From positions 1 to 18,539 of the forward strand of contig CAJWJW010000008.1 of NCBI GenBank assembly GCA_913041775.1: a stretch of 18,539 bases of DNA. The letters run 5' to 3'. Below are positions 15,057 through 18,539 of the stretch, one piece after another. Under the pieces are notes generated by a model. That model saw nothing but the letters and a program-made list of their open reading frames with translations. It made no database searches and was not told the origin of the DNA. Within the stretch, counting starts at the first letter, position 1. Every line of letters begins with the position of its first letter. The position numbers and the translations under genes are program-made. Origin of the DNA: an uncultured Flavobacteriales bacterium. Its GTDB lineage: Bacteria; Bacteroidota; Bacteroidia; Flavobacteriales; UBA7430.

Positions 15057-16358
15057 CTAATATCGGTAGTATTCTGGCTTATATGGACCTCCAACTGGAA
15101 CACTAATATAATCAGCCTGATCGTTGCTAAGTACTTCTAGTACGACGCCTAATTTAGCTAAATGTAAACGAGCTACTTTTTCGTCTAAGTGCTTTGGTAA
15201 AGTATAAACTTTATTTTCATACTTATCGGAATCTAACCAAAGCTCTAGTTGTGCTAAAGTTTGATTAGCGAATGAATTAGACATTACAAAAGAAGGATGT
15301 CCTGTAGCACAACCTAAGTTTACTAATCTACCTTCAGCTAATAAAATAACATCTTTACCAGCAATTGTATATTGATCTACTTGAGGTTTGATTTCAATTT
15401 TCGAAGCCCCATGGTTATTATTTAACCAAGCTACATCGATTTCATTATCGAAGTGCCCAATATTACAAACAATAGCCTTGTCTTTCATATTCTCGAAATG
15501 ACGACCTACTATAATATCTTTGTTCCCTGTTGTGGTTACAACTATATCAGCTTCCTTAACGGCATCATCCATTTTCTTAACTTCAAAGCCTTCCATAGCA
15601 GCTTGAAGTGCGCAAATAGGATCGATTTCGGTAACAATTACACGAGCACCAGCGGCTTGTAAAGACTGAGCAGAACCTTTCCCTACATCTCCGTATCCAG
15701 CAACAACAGCAATTTTACCTGCGATCATTACATCGGTTGCTCTACGAATACCATCTATTAAAGACTCCCGGCATCCGTATTTATTATCAAACTTTGATTT
15801 TGTAACAGAATCGTTTACGTTTATAGCTGGCATAACAAGTGTACCATTTTTCTCTCTGTCGAATAAACGGTGAACTCCGGTAGTAGTTTCCTCAGACAAT
15901 CCTTTGATGTCTCGAACTAATTCGGGGAATCTATCAAAAACCATATTGGTTAAATCACCACCATCGTCTAAGATTAAGTTTAATGCTTTGCCGTCTTTAA
16001 ACGAATGTAAAGTTTGCTCTATACACCAGTCAAATTCCTCATCATTCATACCTTTCCAAGCATAAACAGGGACTCCAGTTGCTGCAATTGCTGCAGCTGC
16101 ATGATCTTGAGTAGAAAATATATTACACGACGACCAAGTAACATCTGCTCCTAAAGCAACCAGAGTTTCAATTAAAACAGCCGTTTGAATAGTCATGTGC
16201 AAACAACCTGCAATACGCGCACCTTTTAAAGGTTGTGCCGCAGCATATTCTTCACGAATAGACATTAAACCAGGCATTTCTGCCTCTGCCAAACGAATTT
16301 CTTTTCTTCCCCAATCTGCTAAAGAAATGTCTTTAACCTTGTATTTAACTGCACTCAT
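15057..16358 (-). CDS. ahcY: Adenosylhomocysteinase (S-adenosyl-L-homocysteine hydrolase)
   Basis: AhcY reversibly hydrolyses S-adenosylhomocysteine to adenosine and homocysteine, removing the product inhibitor of methyltransferases and feeding the methionine cycle in the cytoplasm. The 433-aa protein is full length. Substrate-site residues expected from the family are present: His54 (CLHMT), Asp131 (LDDGGD), Glu156/157 (SEETTTG), Lys187 and Asp191 (VTKSKFDN). The NAD-binding loop is GYGDVGKG at 221-228, and the C-terminus ends in KPEYYRY, the Lys/Tyr tail that reaches into the neighbouring subunit. The ATG at 16358 gives a normal N-terminus. It is transcribed away from the phosphopantetheinyl transferase gene, from a promoter with a perfect Bacteroidota -7 box. 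The leader is only about 25 nt, too short for a SAH riboswitch. Confidence 0.98.
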   Translation of the reverse strand: MSAVKYKVKDISLADWGRKEIRLAEAEMPGLMSIREEYAAAQPLKGARIAGCLHMTIQTAVLIETLVALGADVTWSSCNIFSTQDHAAAAIAATGVPVYAWKGMNDEEFDWCIEQTLHSFKDGKALNLILDDGGDLTNMVFDRFPELVRDIKGLSEETTTGVHRLFDREKNGTLVMPAINVNDSVTKSKFDNKYGCRESLIDGIRRATDVMIAGKIAVVAGYGDVGKGSAQSLQAAGARVIVTEIDPICALQAAMEGFEVKKMDDAVKEADIVVTTTGNKDIIVGRHFENMKDKAIVCNIGHFDNEIDVAWLNNNHGASKIEIKPQVDQYTIAGKDVILLAEGRLVNLGCATGHPSFVMSNSFANQTLAQLELWLDSDKYENKVYTLPKHLDEKVARLHLAKLGVVLEVLSNDQADYISVPVGGPYKPEYYRY

Positions 16359-16390
16359 AGTTTCAAGATTTTTTAGTAAAACTTAGACTA

Positions 16391-16398
16391 CAAATGTA
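16391..16398 (-). promoter_or_regulatory. Bacteroidota-type -7 box of ahcY
   Basis: On the minus strand this reads TACATTTG, a perfect match to the Bacteroidota -7 consensus TAnnTTTG, about 33 nt before the ahcY ATG. The -33 region is weak: TTCA stands 19 nt upstream in place of TTTG. Confidence 0.5.
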
Positions 16399-16476
16399 CA
16401 ATAATAGTATGGGTTATTGAATGCTGTTATACAAGAACAAAAGCAAAGACAAAAGAAGTATATATTTACCGGCTAG

Positions 16477-17076
16477 ATGAAACAAGTATTTTACAAAAAC
16501 ACTGCACTAAAAAGCCACCTGTATGTATGGAGGGTAAATTCGTGTGCCGGAACTTTATTAAAGATTGTACAATTAAACCCTAAGGAGCAAAGGGATTACA
16601 AGGCACTTAAAACAGAAAAAAGGAAAGTAGAATTTTTAGCATGTAGAATTGCATTAAAATCTCTTTTCACAAACAGTTTATTGCTGCAGCATAAAGAATC
16701 TGGGAAGCCTTATATTAAAGAGGTAGAACACGTTTCTATTTCACATAGTCATAATTATATAGCCATTGCTTTCGGCGATATAGAGGTAGGTATAGATATC
16801 GAAAAGCCTCAAGAGAAAATGCTTCGACTCATTTCTAGAGTATTGTCGGAGGAGGAAAACATAACTTTCCTTAAAAACCCAAGCATAAAGCTTGCTTGCA
16901 AATTATGGGGCGCTAAAGAATCTGTTCTTAAATATATAGGTGATAAAAATCTCAATTACAGAGACGATATTATACACAAAGAAAATACTGCCACCTATTT
17001 AGAGAAGAAATTTAACATTTACCACGAAGAGATTGAAGGTATGATTTTGACTTACGTTGATGTAAAGCAGCTTTAA
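16477..17076 (+). CDS. 4'-phosphopantetheinyl transferase (Sfp superfamily)
   Basis: The enzyme moves the phosphopantetheine arm of coenzyme A onto a serine of an acyl- or peptidyl-carrier protein, in the cytoplasm. At 199 aa it is near the length of the two-half Sfp/Gsp-type enzymes. Key motifs are VSISHSHNYIAIA at 86-98, VGIDIEKP at 104-111 (Asp107 and Glu109, Mg2+ ligands) and the signature WGAKESVLK at 144-152 (Glu148 and the Lys residues). No carrier protein or synthase gene lies nearby, so whether it serves fatty-acid ACP or a secondary pathway is open. It diverges from ahcY over 118 nt. A TATATTTA box at 16461-16468 lies too close to the ATG to be a confident promoter. Confidence 0.92.
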   Translation: MKQVFYKNTALKSHLYVWRVNSCAGTLLKIVQLNPKEQRDYKALKTEKRKVEFLACRIALKSLFTNSLLLQHKESGKPYIKEVEHVSISHSHNYIAIAFGDIEVGIDIEKPQEKMLRLISRVLSEEENITFLKNPSIKLACKLWGAKESVLKYIGDKNLNYRDDIIHKENTATYLEKKFNIYHEEIEGMILTYVDVKQL

Positions 17077-17117
17077 AAGGATCGTCTCTCATTCATTCAC
17101 AGTGAATTTCTTTGTAA

Positions 17118-17152
17118 GAAAGAGATAATAAAAAGAGTCTTATACCTCTTTC
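17118..17152. terminator. Weak hairpin between convergent genes
   Basis: GAAAGAG (17118-17124) and CTCTTTC (17146-17152) pair perfectly, with a possible inner ATAA/TTAT pairing across a 2-nt bulge. A second perfect dyad, ATTCAC-a-GTGAAT, lies just before it at 17095-17107. Both sit between the phosphopantetheinyl transferase and LRR genes and may end either transcript, but no long T-tract follows. Confidence 0.4.
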
Positions 17153-17161
17153 GCCTGATTA

Positions 17162-17656
17162 CTACTCCATGCAATCGCAGGGTTCGCTCATATGTAAGTC
17201 TACACCTTTCATCATTTCTAAATACGTATTGTATTTATTAAAATTTAAAGCGACTCCACGAACATCTAGTAGAGTAAGGTTTTTTAAGTCTGCTAATTGT
17301 TCTGGGAGTTCAGTTATATAATTATCCCATAAATCTAATTGCTCTAGAGATACTAAAAGACAAATATTAGTAGGGATTAACACAATGTTATTTCTGCTTA
17401 AATTGAGACTAAGTAATGAGGACAAAAACGCCAAGGAGTCTGGGAAAGACTTAATCTTGTTCTTACTTAAATCGAGTGCTCGTAAATTAGGGAATTCTAT
17501 TAATTCTTTAGGAAATTCAGTAAAGCCTTCCCTCCTTAACTGAAGTTGGTAAACTTGGCTTGGATTCGCTAAGGCAGCATCTAAACTTTTGTAAATAAAA
17601 TCTTCTTGTGCCAATAAAGTAAAACTAGAAAAGATAAAAAAGAATAAAAGACGCAT
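17162..17656 (-). CDS. Secreted leucine-rich repeat protein
   Basis: This is a 164-aa protein made of leucine-rich repeats, a scaffold for protein binding with no enzymatic motif. The start is taken as ATG at 17656 because it gives a signal peptide MRLLFFFIFSSFTLLAQ|ED; an in-frame TTG at 17674 would place polar residues ahead of it. Five repeats with an exact 23-residue period fill the protein from about residue 35 to 149 (for example LRALDLSKNKIKSFPDSL and LEQLDLWDNYITELPEQL); the first and last are degenerate. The C-terminus has a short Cys pair, PCDCME. The ATG begins one nucleotide after the ribF stop (TAAGATG), so the two are translationally coupled, though no functional link is evident. 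The partner is unknown. Confidence 0.82.
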   Translation of the reverse strand: MRLLFFFIFSSFTLLAQEDFIYKSLDAALANPSQVYQLQLRREGFTEFPKELIEFPNLRALDLSKNKIKSFPDSLAFLSSLLSLNLSRNNIVLIPTNICLLVSLEQLDLWDNYITELPEQLADLKNLTLLDVRGVALNFNKYNTYLEMMKGVDLHMSEPCDCME

Positions 17657-17657
17657 C

Positions 17658-18539
17658 TTAATTGGCTTGAACAAATTGTTTATCCAATTCTAATTGAGAT
17701 TTTAATGCGTCTAAACTATCAAACTTCTTCTCGTCTCTAATCCGATTTTTAAATGTTAAAGTAATCTCTTCTCCGTAAATATTTTCGTCAAAATTTAAGA
17801 TATGTACTTCAATGGTTTTTTCTTCGCCATCAATAGTAGGTCGTAAACCAATATTAAGCATTCCTCTATATTGCTGATTGTGCACCATAACTGTTACTGA
17901 ATAAACGCCATTTGCAGGAATGAGTTTGTGTGAGTCAACAATTTTTAAATTCGCAGTTGGGAAACCTAATTTATGCCCTAGATTATTTCCTTTAACGACA
18001 ATACCGCTTAGATGGAAGTCGTGTGTTAAATAATCTTTAGCAGTCATAATATCACCAGACTCTAGCGCTTTCCTAATCTTAGTAGAACTCACCGAAATAG
18101 CATCTATATCCTGTGCGCAAATTTCCTCAACCTGAAAACCATACATCGGGCCGAACTCATTAAGATGTTCAAAACTACCTTCCCTATTTCTTCCAAAATG
18201 ATGGTTATAGCCGATTACCAATCGTGATGTCCCAATTTTATTAACCAATATATCGCGAACAAACTCTACAGAAGACAAACGAGAAAAGGCCCTAGAAAAT
18301 GGATGTATTATTAAGTGGTCAATTCCTGCTTTCTCTAAAAGAGCTATTTTTTCATTTTTAGTAGTAATGAGCTTTAAATCGTTGTCAGAAAACAATACCA
18401 TACGAGGATGTGGAAAAAAGGTTAACAAAACCGTTTCACCCTTTATTGAAGTAGCTATTTCTTTTAAGCGGTCTAAAATTTTATAATGCCCAATATGTAC
18501 CCCATCGAAAGTCCCAGTTGTAACTACTGCATTCTCAAT
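17658..18539 (-). CDS. ribF: Bifunctional riboflavin kinase / FAD synthetase (5' end cut off by window)
   Basis: RibF phosphorylates riboflavin to FMN and adenylates FMN to FAD. The frame stays open from an internal TTG at 18428 to the window edge, and the added 37 residues contain VVTTGTFDGVHIGH, the N-terminal nucleotidyltransferase motif, so 293 aa are visible and only about the first 15 are missing. Numbered from the window edge, other marks are VIGYNHHFGRNREG at about 108-121 and SSTKIRKAL at about 151-159 in the FAD synthetase half, then GHKLGFPTANL at about 188-198, NGVYSVTV and LNIGLRPT in the C-terminal riboflavin kinase half. The LRR gene follows after 1 nt on the same strand. Confidence 0.96.
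   Translation of the reverse strand: MENAVVTTGTFDGVHIGHYKILDRLKEIATSIKGETVLLTFFPHPRMVLFSDNDLKLITTKNEKIALLEKAGIDHLIIHPFSRAFSRLSSVEFVRDILVNKIGTSRLVIGYNHHFGRNREGSFEHLNEFGPMYGFQVEEICAQDIDAISVSSTKIRKALESGDIMTAKDYLTHDFHLSGIVVKGNNLGHKLGFPTANLKIVDSHKLIPANGVYSVTVMVHNQQYRGMLNIGLRPTIDGEEKTIEVHILNFDENIYGEEITLTFKNRIRDEKKFDSLDALKSQLELDKQFVQAN

Noticed and set aside
16359..16400. A possible SAH or SAM riboswitch ahead of ahcY
   Set aside because: The leader between the -7 box and the ATG is only about 30 nt, too short for any known riboswitch, and shows no fitting stems.
16461..16468. TATATTTA as promoter of the phosphopantetheinyl transferase gene
   Set aside because: It lies 8 nt before the ATG, which would force an essentially leaderless message, and there is no TTTG 20 nt upstream.

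Overview
The window comes from an AT-rich member of the Bacteroidota, most likely a Flavobacteriales- or Cytophagales-type bacterium. The evidence is a TonB-dependent receptor with an N-terminal carboxypeptidase-regulatory-like domain, a PorV/PorQ-family outer-membrane protein, a very large secreted protein with a type IX secretion (T9SS)-like C-terminal sorting domain, and promoter boxes of the Bacteroidota type (TTTG, about 20 nt, TAnnTTTG). No tRNA, rRNA, CRISPR array or insertion sequence was seen.

Layout. At the left edge lies the 3' part of a D-2-hydroxyacid (phosphoglycerate-type) dehydrogenase gene (+), convergent with an oppC/dppC-type ABC permease gene (-). A 333-nt gene-free divergent region with several inverted and direct repeats separates the permease from betB, betaine aldehyde dehydrogenase (+). 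betB is followed after 23 nt by ruvC (+, TTG start). ruvC converges, with only 4 nt between stop codons, on a greA-HIT pair (-) joined by a TAATG overlap. A strong hairpin terminator (5275-5304) separates greA from a roughly 9-kb minus-strand unit read from 14220 to 5335: TonB-dependent receptor, 1,348-aa T9SS-type cargo protein, PorV-like protein. A good Bacteroidota promoter (14261-14292) precedes it. Next come a small lipoprotein with a degenerate Rieske-like fold (+), a bidirectional terminator, ahcY (-), a divergent Sfp-type phosphopantetheinyl transferase (+), and at the right edge an LRR protein translationally coupled behind ribF (-, 5' end cut off).

How the genes work together. Most are housekeeping genes: SAH recycling, FMN/FAD synthesis, carrier-protein activation, Holliday-junction resolution and transcript-cleavage rescue of RNA polymerase. 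Two parts stand out. The first is the outer-membrane unit. It pairs a TonB receptor (with no SusD partner) with a giant secreted protein and a PorV-like protein, which in T9SS shuttles cargo from the translocon. One promoter and one terminator bracket all three, which suggests a dedicated secretion/uptake module. The second is betB. It uses CGC for 8 of its 17 arginines, whereas the flanking dehydrogenase and ruvC use none in 16, and it stands alone without betA, betT or betI. It looks horizontally acquired and inserted just ahead of ruvC.
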